DNA of 64,000 bases, from contig DATMBC010000065.1 of the NCBI GenBank assembly GCA_035559435.1, positions 1-64,000 on the forward strand, given 5' to 3'. Every line of letters starts with the position of its first letter. Positions within the stretch are counted from its first letter, which is position 1. Positions 19,717 to 31,365 of this stretch are shown one piece after another. The stretch comes from a bacterium. Its GTDB lineage: Bacteria; Zixibacteria; MSB-5A5; WJJR01. The position numbers and the translations under genes were made by a program. Under the pieces are notes generated by a model, which was given only the letters and a program-made list of their open reading frames with translations, made no database searches and was not told the DNA's origin.

Positions 19717-20247
19717 GTGAAATGTGAAAACTGCGGCGAACGCGACGCCAGCGTGCACTTCACGCAGATTCGCAACAATCGCAAAAGCGAAATGCACCTC
19801 TGCAAGGAGTGCGCCAAAAGCAAGGGGTTCCACAACCCGCTCGACGATGTCCCGTTTCCGTTGGCCGAGTTTCTGACCTCGATGGTCCAGCGCGGCGGCG
19901 CGCCCTCCGACCCGATCGCCCGGCTGGTGTGCCCCGAATGCGGCATGCGCTTCATCGATTTTTCGCGCATCGGACGCTTCGGCTGCGGCCAATGCTACAC
20001 CGCCTTCCGCGCCCCGCTGGAGGATCTCTTCCGCAAGGTCCACGGCGCGGTGCAGCACCGCGGACGCGGCCCGGAGACGCAGCTGCGCTCGCTCCCCTCG
20101 CCGGTCGAGGAGGAGGTTCGTCTTAAGGAAGATTTGAGACAGGCAATTGAACGCGAGGATTTCGAACTGGCCGCCGAACTGCGCGACCGTCTCAAGGCCG
20201 TCACCGCCTCGTTGCCGCGCAGCGGGCGGTCGCGGCGGTCCTCGTAA
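19717..20247 (+). CDS. mcsA: McsA-type activator of protein-arginine kinase (UVR domain)
   Basis: A 176-residue zinc protein that, in Firmicutes, activates the arginine kinase McsB. Four CxxC pairs are visible (CENC, CKEC, CPEC, CGQC), forming two zinc-finger-like modules in the first 95 residues. The C-terminus has a UVR motif (LKEDLRQAIEREDFELAAELRDRLK). The start is a GTG at 19717 with GGGGAGGGGA about 7 bp upstream; the longer open frame upstream lacks a signal and overlaps lolD. The next gene, 10 bp on, is mcsB, followed by clpC: the classical clpC-operon order, but no ctsR gene precedes it. Confidence 0.92.
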   Translation: MKCENCGERDASVHFTQIRNNRKSEMHLCKECAKSKGFHNPLDDVPFPLAEFLTSMVQRGGAPSDPIARLVCPECGMRFIDFSRIGRFGCGQCYTAFRAPLEDLFRKVHGAVQHRGRGPETQLRSLPSPVEEEVRLKEDLRQAIEREDFELAAELRDRLKAVTASLPRSGRSRRSS

Positions 20248-20257
20248 GGGGCAGGGT

Positions 20258-21352
20258 ATGTTCTCGTCCTTCGATGAAGTGGTCAAGCGCCCGGTCCGCT
20301 GGATGTCGGGCGACGGCGATCGCGCCGACGTAGTGGTTTCCAGCCGCGTGCGGCTGGCCCGCAATCTGACCAAGCACCGTTACCCGATGCGCGCCGAGCC
20401 AAACGAGGCCGCGGAGGTGGTGGAGTTGGTCCGCACCGCCATCGAGAAATGCGTGCCGTTGGCCGACGGTGGCTTCTTCGAATCGGCCGCGCTCGACCGC
20501 GACGACCGCGATCTGCTCATCGAGCGCCACCTCATTTCCCCCGAATTCATGCGCGATGACCTCCCGCGCGGGTTGTATGTCGATGGCACCCTCGAATCGA
20601 GCCTGATGATCAACGAGGAGGACCACCTGCGCATTCAGGCGGTCCGTTCCGGCCTCGATCTCGGCGCGGCGATGGCCCGCGCCCGCGAAATCGACGTCGC
20701 CCTCGCCGAGGTGCTGCGCTTCGACTACGACACCCGCCTGGGCTACCTGACCGCCTGCCCGACCAACGTGGGAACCGGCCTGCGCGTCTCCGTGTTGATT
20801 CATTTGCCGGGACTGGTGCTCACCAAGGAAATGGACGTCGTGTTGCAGCAGATCAACAAGGTCGGCCTAAACGTGCGCGGCTTCTACGGCGAAGGATCGG
20901 ATGTCCTGGGAAACATCTTCCAGGTTTCGAACCAGACCACGCTGGGCCGCACCGAGGAGGACCTGGTCGACTCGCTGGAGAAGGTGACCGAGCAACTGAT
21001 GATGTATGAGGGCAACGCCCGCCGGACACTGTTCACCGACGCCGGCGACCAGATCCGCGACAAGATCTGGCGTGCCTTCGGCATTTTGTCGAACGCGCGG
21101 GTGCTCACGTCCCAGGAAGTGATGAACCTGCTCTCGGCAGTGCGGCTGGGTGTCTCGATGGGCGAGCCGCTCGGATTGGACACCGCGCAGATCAACGAAT
21201 TGATGCTGGCCACCCAGCCGGCACACCTGGAGCGCGCCTATGGACGCGACATGACGCCGGAGGAACGGGATGTGGCGCGCGCCGAGCTGGTGCGCGCGCG
21301 GCTGGCGAAAAAACGGGCCCGGCGGCGGCCCAGCGGGGGCACAAAGGACTAG
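20258..21352 (+). CDS. mcsB: Protein-arginine kinase McsB
   Basis: Phosphagen-kinase-fold enzyme of 364 residues that phosphorylates arginine side chains, marking proteins for ClpCP. The signature VVSSRVRLARNL is at about residues 25-37, followed by the phosphagen-kinase core (YLTACPTNVGTGLRVSVLIHLPGL near residue 165), whose cysteine in TACPTNVGTG is the conserved catalytic-site cysteine. The C-terminal domain contains the typical LNLLSAVRLGVSMG stretch. An AAGGGGCAGGG purine run precedes the start. Together with McsA and ClpC this predicts an arginine-phosphate degradation pathway outside the Firmicutes. Confidence 0.94.
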   Translation: MFSSFDEVVKRPVRWMSGDGDRADVVVSSRVRLARNLTKHRYPMRAEPNEAAEVVELVRTAIEKCVPLADGGFFESAALDRDDRDLLIERHLISPEFMRDDLPRGLYVDGTLESSLMINEEDHLRIQAVRSGLDLGAAMARAREIDVALAEVLRFDYDTRLGYLTACPTNVGTGLRVSVLIHLPGLVLTKEMDVVLQQINKVGLNVRGFYGEGSDVLGNIFQVSNQTTLGRTEEDLVDSLEKVTEQLMMYEGNARRTLFTDAGDQIRDKIWRAFGILSNARVLTSQEVMNLLSAVRLGVSMGEPLGLDTAQINELMLATQPAHLERAYGRDMTPEERDVARAELVRARLAKKRARRRPSGGTKD

Positions 21353-21353
21353 A

Positions 21354-21370
21354 CTTGACCGTCTTTGTCG
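21354..21370 (+). promoter_or_regulatory. CtsR-box-like heptamer pair upstream of clpC
   Basis: CTTGACC-GTC-TTTGTCG lies just after the mcsB stop and 100 bp before clpC. On the minus strand it reads CGACAAA-GAC-GGTCAAG. The second heptamer fits the CtsR-box half site RGTCAAR and the first is a partial match. The TTGACC could instead be a -35 box, but the sequence 17 bp downstream (TGCAAA) is a poor -10. Confidence 0.25.
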
Positions 21371-21469
21371 TATTCCCTGCAAACGAAACGGCGACCGCCG
21401 CCGATAATAGGGGTGAGGGACTGACGCCGACGCCCGTGGGGGGCGCCGACCAAGCCCGCAGAGGACACC

Positions 21470-23932
<2,463 letters not shown>

Positions 23933-23943
23933 GCAAAAGACGC

Positions 23944-23972
23944 TTGCGCCGCCAGGCGCGGACCTTTATACT
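23944..23972 (+). promoter_or_regulatory. Promoter of rpmA
   Basis: TTGCGC (23944-23949) and TATACT (23967-23972) with a 17-bp spacer begin 12 bp after the clpC stop codon. Predicted start is near 23979, giving a leader of about 50 nt for rpmA. Confidence 0.6.
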
Positions 23973-24029
23973 TGGAGTCTCTGGTGGGGCGCTTTTCGGG
24001 CGCCCCGCTTTATTGAAAGGGTCGAAGCA

Positions 24030-24284
24030 ATGGCTCATAAAAAGGGTGTCGGTTCTTCCCGCAACGGCCGCGATTCGCACGGCCAACGGTTGGGTGTCAA
24101 GGCCTACGGCGGCAACTTCGTCACCGCCGGCTCGATCATCATCCGCCAACGTGGGACGCAGATTCATCCCGGACGCAACATTGGCATCGGCAAGGACTGG
24201 ACGCTGTTTGCCATGGTCGACGGGGTCGTGCGTTTTGTCGGCGGCAAGGGCGACAAGCGCATCGTGCACATCGACAAGGTTTGA
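24030..24284 (+). CDS. rpmA: 50S ribosomal protein L27
   Basis: An 84-residue large-subunit protein whose N-terminal tail reaches the peptidyl-transferase centre. The sequence opens [20 protein letters not shown] and contains [21 protein letters not shown] and [10 protein letters not shown], all diagnostic. There is no N-terminal extension of the kind cleaved in Firmicutes. GAAAGGG precedes the start. rpmA normally sits directly after rplU, but here rplU is about 6 kb away on the other strand, so L27 is transcribed alone from its own promoter and ends at a strong terminator. Confidence 0.97.
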   Translation: MAHKKGVGSSRNGRDSHGQRLGVKAYGGNFVTAGSIIIRQRGTQIHPGRNIGIGKDWTLFAMVDGVVRFVGGKGDKRIVHIDKV

Positions 24285-24308
24285 GTTTGTCCTCCATAAG
24301 GACCGCCG

Positions 24309-24337
24309 GGCCGCCCCGCACGGGCGGCCTTTTTGTT
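24309..24337 (+). terminator. Rho-independent terminator of rpmA
   Basis: GGCCGCCC (24309-24316), a 5-nt loop and GGGCGGCC (24322-24329) form a perfect 8-bp GC stem, followed by TTTTTGTT. It lies 25 bp after the rpmA stop. Confidence 0.9.
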
Positions 24338-24671
24338 GCGCCGGTCGTTCCCGGCCCTGACCCCTCACCCGCTTCGCCTTGCGGGCTCAGCGACCTCTCC
24401 CTGAGGGAGAGGTGAACCAAGCCGCGGGAGGCGACATTTCGCGTCCGATGTTCCTGCAGGTTCAGTTCACTTCCGCCATCGGGGAAGTCGTCCCGTCGCA
24501 GGCGGGACGGGTGAGGGAGCCCGCCGCCGTCTTGCTCGACGTTGAGACAGACAGCGCTGGCTGGGGATATCATGGCGTTTTTGACAGTCTTCCTCTGCTT
24601 TGCCACAGCGGCAATTGAATCCGGACTCTGACTGGCGTATTGTCATGGCAACTGTCAATCCGGAGGCACGC
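24338..24671. repeat. Intergenic region with a CCTCTCCCT/AGGGAGAGG repeat
   Basis: No gene found between the rpmA terminator and fumC. The stretch 24361-24415 contains CCCCTCACCC and the near-loopless hairpin ACCTCTCCCT/AGGGAGAGGT (24393-24413), a style of dispersed GC-rich repeat. A related element with CCCCTCG, a CCCCGCACGGGG hairpin and GGTGAGGGG lies between grpE and dnaK (about 55845-55875). The rest shows a second small inverted repeat, GTCCCGTCGC/GGCGGGAC, near 24490-24510. Confidence 0.5.
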
Positions 24672-26063
<1,392 letters not shown>

Positions 26064-26088
26064 GTTTCATCCGCAGTGGACTGCCACA

Positions 26089-26117
26089 GGGGCGCACAGC
26101 CGTGCGCCCCTTCTTCG
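26089..26117 (+). terminator. Rho-independent terminator of fumC
   Basis: GGGGCGCAC (26089-26097), loop AGCC and GTGCGCCCC (26102-26110) form a perfect 9-bp stem, followed by TTCTTCG. It lies 25 bp after the fumC stop. The U-tract is imperfect. Confidence 0.75.
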
Positions 26118-26191
26118 TGGATGCGATCAAATACCAGGCCTGACTCAACGGCCTTCTATCCCGCTCGGTCGATGGCCCATCACCACGACCG

Positions 26192-26243
26192 CGTCATCCC
26201 AAGCCGCCCTCGCGCTCGTTGCGAGGGCGGCTTGGGATCTTTG
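26192..26243 (+). repeat. Hairpin element with CGTCAT...ATCTTTGTT ends
   Basis: Starts CGTC, then an 18-bp perfect stem beginning ATCCCAAGCC and closing GGCTTGGGAT around loop GCTCGTT, then CTTTGTTT. The same outer ends, with a different stem, occur at 40288-40335. Copies with ATTGC/GCAAT stems occur at 59251-59379 and 61409-61550. It lies between the convergent fumC and lpxD genes; the U-rich end would let it act as a terminator. Confidence 0.75.
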
Positions 26244-26357
26244 TTTGATCTTAGGTCGCGGATGTGGCCGCGGCCATGCGGCATACTGCCGTTTGCGGCA
26301 GCGTGAAAGTCCGTTCTGTTGATGAATCGGGTAGAGAGGCGGCCGGTAACGCCCGTC

Positions 26358-27410
26358 CTACTTTTGCCTGGCTTCCAACTCCGCCACCCGCTTTTCCAAT
26401 TCGCGCAGGCGCTTGAGGGTCTCGGGGAGGGAATGCGTGGCGGCAATGACGCGCTTTTGATGCGCCATTTCGCCGGCCGGCGAGCCGAGCCAGATGGTGT
26501 TCGGGGGAAGGTCCTTGACGATGCCCGATTGGGCGGCGACGATGACATTGTCGCCCAGTTCGATGTGTCCGATCAGGCCCACCTGCCCGGCCAGGGTTAC
26601 ATGGTTGCCCAACTTGGTTGAGCCGGAGATGCCGACCTGCGAAACGATGATGCAATCCTCGCCGATCTGCACATTGTGCGCGATCTGCACGAGGTTGTCG
26701 ATTTTGGTGCCGCGGCCGATCACGGTCTGGCCCATGGTGGCCCGATCAATCGCGCAGCAGGCGCCGATCTCGACATCGTCGCCGATCGTGACGCCCCCGA
26801 CCTGCGGAATCTTTTCGTGCTTTCCGTTGACCGGAGCGTAACCGAACCCGTCGGAGCCGATCACTGTGCCCGGATGAATCCTTACCCGCGCCCCCAGCGT
26901 GCAGCCCGGCAGGATCGTCACATGCGGGCCGATCATCGAGTCGGCGCCGATCACCGAGCGGGCGCCGACAAACGATCCGGCCAGAATCACCGCGCCGTCG
27001 CGCAATTCCGCCTCATCATCGATCACGCACATCGGCCCGACATGCACCCGGTCACCCAAACGGACCCGGTGTCCGATCCGTGCCGACTGGTCGACACCCG
27101 GCGGGGGAGAGGGCGGAGGCGGATGAAACAGGGTCAGCGCCTGCAGAAACGTGAAGTACGGATTGTCGTGGATCAGGAGCGCCGCGCCGCGGGCGACCTC
27201 CGCGCGCGGGACGCCAAACAGATCCGGCGCCACGATCACGGCCGCGGCGCCGGTCGTACGCAGATGGTCGGCGTATTTGGGATTGGCCAGAAACGACAAC
27301 TGGCCCGGACCGGCGTTTTCAATCGGCGCCACGCCGGTAATCGCGACCGAGCCGTCGCCATCCACCCGGGCGCCGAGACGCTCGGCCAACTGGGCCAGCG
27401 TGAAGGTCAT
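26358..27410 (-). CDS. lpxD: UDP-3-O-acylglucosamine N-acyltransferase
   Basis: Third enzyme of lipid A synthesis, adding the N-linked acyl chain from acyl-ACP to UDP-3-O-acylglucosamine. 350 residues. The N-terminal uridine-binding domain (FTLAQLAERLGARVDGDG) is followed by many hexapeptide repeats forming a left-handed beta helix from about residue 110, with the catalytic-histidine region GYAPVNGKHEKIPQVG and IGACCAIDRATMG. The C-terminal helical tail KRLRELEKRVAELEARQK matches the ACP-binding trimer helix. It overlaps the skp/ompH stop by 4 bp and is the last gene of the rplU-bamA-skp-lpxD cluster. Confidence 0.95.
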   Translation of the reverse strand: MTFTLAQLAERLGARVDGDGSVAITGVAPIENAGPGQLSFLANPKYADHLRTTGAAAVIVAPDLFGVPRAEVARGAALLIHDNPYFTFLQALTLFHPPPPSPPPGVDQSARIGHRVRLGDRVHVGPMCVIDDEAELRDGAVILAGSFVGARSVIGADSMIGPHVTILPGCTLGARVRIHPGTVIGSDGFGYAPVNGKHEKIPQVGGVTIGDDVEIGACCAIDRATMGQTVIGRGTKIDNLVQIAHNVQIGEDCIIVSQVGISGSTKLGNHVTLAGQVGLIGHIELGDNVIVAAQSGIVKDLPPNTIWLGSPAGEMAHQKRVIAATHSLPETLKRLRELEKRVAELEARQK

Positions 27411-27988
27411 TTGATCTTGGCCAACTCCTCGAACACCCGGTCGGTGATGTCGAGCTTCTTTTTGGCGTACATCACCGGCGCGAACTGGATCCCCGCCGGC
27501 GTCATGTAAATCTGCGAGGCGTTGAAGACAAAGTCGTAGTCCTCGTTGGTGGCGATGGTCTGCACCACTTCCTGGATCTTCTGCAGAATCGGGTTGGTCA
27601 GCTCGGCGCGGCGCTTTTCGGCCTGCTGCTCGAGGCGCGTCTTAGTCTCCATCACCGTCTGCTCCAGCGCCTTGAGCTCATCCTCGCGCTGTTGGCGGCG
27701 CTCCTCGTTGAGGATCAGTTGCTGCTTCTTGTAGTCTTCCAGCCGGTTGAAGTAGACTTCCTGCAGACTGTCGAATTCGGCCTCCCAGACCGACGCGTCC
27801 TTGCGGAACAACTCCTCGGCCTCCTTGAACTCGGCGTATTCGCCCAGGATGCGGTCCAGATCAACCCAGCCGATCTTCCCCTGCGCCTGCGCGGTTGCGG
27901 TCATCCCGGCCGCAGCCCATGCCACAGCCAGCGCGATCAACCCCCAGCGGACCAGCCGCCCACTTGTGCGTCCCATAGTCGCTCCCAT
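27407..27988 (-). CDS. skp: OmpH/Skp-family periplasmic chaperone
   Basis: A 193-residue secreted protein; the first 36 residues form a signal peptide ending near ATAQAQG. The mature part starts KIGWVDLDRILGEYAEFKEAEE, typical of OmpH, followed by long charged helices (about residues 60-140, for example RRQQREDELKALEQTVMETK) that form the tentacle-like arms of Skp. It would hold unfolded outer-membrane proteins on their way to BamA, which is encoded immediately upstream. Two ATG codons (27988, 27976) are possible starts. Its stop overlaps the lpxD start. Confidence 0.9.
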   Translation of the reverse strand: MGATMGRTSGRLVRWGLIALAVAWAAAGMTATAQAQGKIGWVDLDRILGEYAEFKEAEELFRKDASVWEAEFDSLQEVYFNRLEDYKKQQLILNEERRQQREDELKALEQTVMETKTRLEQQAEKRRAELTNPILQKIQEVVQTIATNEDYDFVFNASQIYMTPAGIQFAPVMYAKKKLDITDRVFEELAKIK

Positions 27989-28005
27989 CTAGTCGGCGCG
28001 TCCGG

Positions 28006-30474
28006 TTAGAATGACCCGCCGAACTGAAAATGCGGTTTCAACTTGCCCTTGTCGTTCCCCTTGAGGGGAATGCCGAAGTCAAAGCCCAGAAGCCCCATCC
28101 CCGGCACCATCAAACGGAACCCGAAGCCATACGATGTCCAGACATCGAACGGATCGATGCTGGTCGCCTTCAGCCAGACATTGCCCGCATCGAAGAACAT
28201 CAACCCATAAATCTGCTGCTTGACCACCGGAAAGACAACCTGCGCGTTCAGCGTGTAGATCGCCTGCCCGCGCGCGGTGTCCAGCGTGCTGTACTCCGGC
28301 AGACGGCCAGTGACCAGATCGCCGATCCGGTTGCCGGGAATGGTGGCCTCACGCTCGGCGACCGTGCTGGTGTCCTCGAAAGCGACGATCGAGCGGTCGC
28401 TGTAGCCGCGGATCATCCCGTCGGAACGGATCCCGCCGGCGTAGAAGAGCTCCGAATACGGCACCGAGCCGCCGCCGGCCCCGGCCTGGATCACGCCGAC
28501 GTTCCACGACGGCGAGAAGACAAATCCCTTCCAGAGCCGCTGGAAGATCGTGTAGGTGAAGTTGTGCTTGGTGTAACTCCAGTCGCCGCCCAGGGCGCCG
28601 CCGGCGAACTCCGTCCGGTAACTGGCCCGGCTGCCGCGCGTGGCAAACTCCGGCAGGTCGCGCGAATCGCGCGACACCGTCATCGACGTCGCCGACACCA
28701 GCCCCTCGCTGTAGTCGTACGAGGCCGCCAGCGCCGAGTCGGAAAAGTCGGTGTACTCGAAATTCTCAAGACGGTAGTTCCAATAGACGCTGAAGTAGTC
28801 GTCGGGCCACTTCAGCCGCCGCCCCAGCCGCGTCGAGAGCCCCGAGGAATTCTGCGTGAAATCGTCCGAACCGGCAATGTACGGATCGTCGTAGGTCCGC
28901 TCCAGCCGCGAGATGTCAAACCCCACCGAGGTCGGCGTGTCAAACAGCCACGGCTCGGTGAAACCCAAACGATACGACTGCCGCCGTTTGCCGAACTCGA
29001 CCAGGAAATTGGCGCTCTGCCCGTTGCCGAACAGGTTCGGGATGCCCAGATCGACAGTGCCGACAAACTTGTCCTGCTCCGAATACCCGCCGCCGACCTG
29101 GATCTGCCCCGTGGGTTTCTCCTCCACACGCACCGTCAGATCGACGCGGCCATCGGGCAGCTGGTTGAACTCCGGCACCGCGTTGCTGAAGTAGTTCAGG
29201 AGCATGACGTTGCGCAGCGATCGCTCCAGAAGCGAGCGACGGAACACCTGCCCCGGATACAAGACCAGCTCGCGCCGGATCACCTTGTCCTTGGTCTTGG
29301 TGTTGCCGACGATGTCCACCCGGTTGATGTGCGCCGGCACCCCTTCGGAGATTTCATAGGTGATGTTGACCGTCGAGTCCACCGTCTTGGTGTCCTCGAT
29401 CATGCGCACGTAGAGGTATCCCTCTTCGAGGTAGGCGTTGTAGATCTGCTGCTCGGATTCCTCGAACTTCTCCTGATTGTAGACATCGCCCGGCTGGTAC
29501 TTGAGCGCGCGCCGCAGGCGCTCCTCGCTTAAGACCGCCATGCCGGAAAACGACGACGTCCCGAAGTAGTAGCGCGGCCCCTCGTTGACGGTGATCTGGA
29601 TTTCGACGTGCGTCTTTTCGTCGTTGAGGATGATCGTATCGTCGACGATGACCGCGTCGAGATACCCCTTCTTGCGGTAGAAGTCGGTCACCGCCTTGAG
29701 GTCCTCGGGATACTTCTCGCGGTTGAAATGCCCGCCGCCGAAGATCGAGCGCAGAAACCCGCGCGGCTTGTTGGACATCCTCTTCTGGAGCTCGTCGTCG
29801 AAGAGCTTCTCGTTGCCGATGAACTCGACCCTGGAGACTTTGACCGGGCTTTTCTCATCGATCTCGAAAACGACGTTGACCTCGTCTTGCGCCACCCCCG
29901 GCTCGGTCTTGGCGGTCACGGTGGCCAGGAAGTACCCCTTCTCCTGGTAGGCCTTGCGGATGGCGGTCTCGGCGTCCTTGATCCTAGCCGGGCCGACCTT
30001 CTGGCCGGGCTTGATCGGCAAGGTCAGATCCTTCTCCTTGATCTTGTCGTTGCCCTTGAAGATGATCTGGCCCAGCCGCGGCAGTTCCTTGACCTTGATG
30101 ATCGCCTTCAGCTGGCCGCCCAGATCCTCCGCCTCGATCCGCACATCCTCAAACAGCCCGAGCGCGTAGATCTGGTGCGCCGCCTTCTGCATGTCCTCGC
30201 GGGTGACCATCTGGCCCTTGGCCAATCCGCCGACGCTGATGATCAATTTCGCGTCAGTGGTGACCGCTCCTTCAACCACCACGTCGGCCACCATCACCCC
30301 CTGCGCCTGCGCCGGCCACGGCGCCAGCGCGACGGCCAGCCACAACAACAAACCGCCCCATCGGAGACACCCGACAGGACGGTTTGCGGGATGGACGCTG
30401 GTGGTGGACTTAGATCCGCCGCGATATGGACGGCCGTACAGTCTCAAAGCGGCGAGCCACTCGAGTCTAGGCAT
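28006..30474 (-). CDS. bamA: Outer membrane protein assembly factor BamA
   Basis: Central component of the Bam complex that folds beta-barrel proteins into the outer membrane. About 822 residues. A signal peptide (WGGLLLWLAVALAPWPAQAQG) ends near residue 56, later than usual. Five POTRA domains follow to about residue 425, then the barrel, with the IRGYSDRSIV loop (VRGY/F motif) and a terminal phenylalanine (HFQFGGSF), the usual Omp signal. ATG 30474 is the only good start after the signal-peptide-free upstream frame; it overlaps the last codons of rplU by 8 bp. The frame stays open through rplU, but that part is antisense-like shadow and was excluded. Confidence 0.95.
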   Translation of the reverse strand: MPRLEWLAALRLYGRPYRGGSKSTTSVHPANRPVGCLRWGGLLLWLAVALAPWPAQAQGVMVADVVVEGAVTTDAKLIISVGGLAKGQMVTREDMQKAAHQIYALGLFEDVRIEAEDLGGQLKAIIKVKELPRLGQIIFKGNDKIKEKDLTLPIKPGQKVGPARIKDAETAIRKAYQEKGYFLATVTAKTEPGVAQDEVNVVFEIDEKSPVKVSRVEFIGNEKLFDDELQKRMSNKPRGFLRSIFGGGHFNREKYPEDLKAVTDFYRKKGYLDAVIVDDTIILNDEKTHVEIQITVNEGPRYYFGTSSFSGMAVLSEERLRRALKYQPGDVYNQEKFEESEQQIYNAYLEEGYLYVRMIEDTKTVDSTVNITYEISEGVPAHINRVDIVGNTKTKDKVIRRELVLYPGQVFRRSLLERSLRNVMLLNYFSNAVPEFNQLPDGRVDLTVRVEEKPTGQIQVGGGYSEQDKFVGTVDLGIPNLFGNGQSANFLVEFGKRRQSYRLGFTEPWLFDTPTSVGFDISRLERTYDDPYIAGSDDFTQNSSGLSTRLGRRLKWPDDYFSVYWNYRLENFEYTDFSDSALAASYDYSEGLVSATSMTVSRDSRDLPEFATRGSRASYRTEFAGGALGGDWSYTKHNFTYTIFQRLWKGFVFSPSWNVGVIQAGAGGGSVPYSELFYAGGIRSDGMIRGYSDRSIVAFEDTSTVAEREATIPGNRIGDLVTGRLPEYSTLDTARGQAIYTLNAQVVFPVVKQQIYGLMFFDAGNVWLKATSIDPFDVWTSYGFGFRLMVPGMGLLGFDFGIPLKGNDKGKLKPHFQFGGSF

Positions 30475-30784
30475 GGACCGCGGTGATGCGGACCTTGGTG
30501 TATTCCTGACGGTGTCCGTTGCGTTTGCGTGAATTGTGACGGCGGCGCAGCTTGAAGACGATCTGCGTGTCGGCCTTCTCCTGCGCGAGAATCTCAGCGG
30601 CGACTTTGGCGCCGGCAACCACCGGCTGGCCGGCCCTGGTCTGGTCGCCCTTGCGGACCAGAAGCACCCGCTCGAAGTTGATCTTGTCGCCGGCCGATCC
30701 GGCCAGATGCGGGACACGCAAAATGTCCCCTTTGCCGACCGCAAATTGACGCCCGCCCGTTTCGATGATTGCCTCGTAACCCAT
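30467..30784 (-). CDS. rplU: 50S ribosomal protein L21
   Basis: A 105-residue large-subunit protein. The N-terminus GYEAIIETGGRQFAVGKGD and the C-terminal KLRRRHNSRKRNGHRQEYTKV block are diagnostic. ATG 30784 has GAAAGG about 6 bp upstream; the earlier ATG 30853 lies within the predicted promoter region. Unusually it is followed by bamA rather than rpmA, and its last codons overlap the bamA start, linking ribosome and outer-membrane biogenesis on one transcript. Confidence 0.95.
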   Translation of the reverse strand: MGYEAIIETGGRQFAVGKGDILRVPHLAGSAGDKINFERVLLVRKGDQTRAGQPVVAGAKVAAEILAQEKADTQIVFKLRRRHNSRKRNGHRQEYTKVRITAVHA

Positions 30785-30838
30785 TCCCGACCTTTCGCTG
30801 ACCGTAAAAGCCAAAGTAGACCGCTCACAAAGCCCCCC

Positions 30839-30866
30839 ATGATAACAATCCACCGGCCCAAGTCAA
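30839..30866 (-). promoter_or_regulatory. Promoter of rplU-bamA-skp-lpxD
   Basis: On the minus strand TTGACT (30866-30861) and TATCAT (30844-30839) are separated by 16 bp. Predicted start is near 30832, leaving a leader of about 48 nt before rplU. Confidence 0.65.
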
Positions 30867-30935
30867 GACATTTAACCCCTTAGAGCGCAAACCGTTCCAC
30901 CGGCCCAATCCGCGCAGACGCCCATTGTCACAACC

Positions 30936-30951
30936 TTGGCGAATTTGCCAA
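30936..30951. promoter_or_regulatory. ArsR-type operator, site 1 (upstream of arsR)
   Basis: Inverted repeat TTGGC-GAATTT-GCCAA, 45 bp before the arsR start codon. The same arms and spacing recur upstream of the permease gene (site 2), so these are probably binding sites of the encoded ArsR-family repressor. Confidence 0.7.
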
Positions 30952-30996
30952 ACAGCCAAGAAGGCGGAGCGTAACATGGGCACACGAGGGGAGCGC

Positions 30997-31311
30997 ATGC
31001 CCAACATCGACCGTAAACGACTCGCCACACGCGCCAACATCATCAAGGCCCTGGCCCATCCGAGCCGCCTTCTGATGGTCGAGGAGCTTTCCGCCCGCGA
31101 ACGCTGTGTCTGCGAGCTGGCCGAGTTGGTCGGCGCCGACATGTCCACCGTCTCCAAGCACCTTTCCATCCTCCGCAACGCCGGCATCGTCGAGGATGAA
31201 AAGCGCGGGTCCATGGTCTTTTACCGTCTGCGCACCCGTTGCGTCTTTCGCTTCTTCGAATGCGTCGAGGCGATCTCAAAAGAGTCGGCCATGGCGAAGA
31301 GCGAACGCTGA
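30997..31311 (+). CDS. arsR: ArsR-family metalloregulator
   Basis: A 104-residue winged-helix repressor, expected to leave DNA when it binds a trivalent arsenical or similar thiophilic ligand. The HTH region runs ALAHPSRLLMVEELSARERCVCELAELVGADMSTVSKHLSILRNAG. The CVC pair at the start of the recognition-domain helix matches the classic As(III)-binding CxC (ELCVCDL in the family). ATG 30997 was preferred over ATG 30976 because GAGGGGAG precedes it. It heads a five-gene cassette, and identical-type palindromes flank the gene on both sides, implying autoregulation and control of the permease. Confidence 0.9.
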   Translation: MPNIDRKRLATRANIIKALAHPSRLLMVEELSARERCVCELAELVGADMSTVSKHLSILRNAGIVEDEKRGSMVFYRLRTRCVFRFFECVEAISKESAMAKSER

Positions 31312-31326
31312 TTGTTTTTGTCCTAT

Positions 31327-31346
31327 ATTTGGCGATTTGGCCAAAT
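31327..31346. promoter_or_regulatory. ArsR-type operator, site 2 (between arsR and arsP)
   Basis: Perfect 7-bp inverted repeat ATTTGGC-GATTTG-GCCAAAT, 20 bp before the permease start. Its core TTGGC-N6-GCCAA is identical to site 1. A TATATT (31324-31329) overlaps its left edge and might be a -10 box, though no good -35 is seen. Confidence 0.7.
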
Positions 31347-31365
31347 GACCAAGGATGACTGACCG

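Noticed and set aside
30475-30861. N-terminal extension of BamA over the rplU gene
   Set aside because: The extension has no BamA similarity and is an alternate frame of the ribosomal protein gene; a signal peptide follows ATG 30474.
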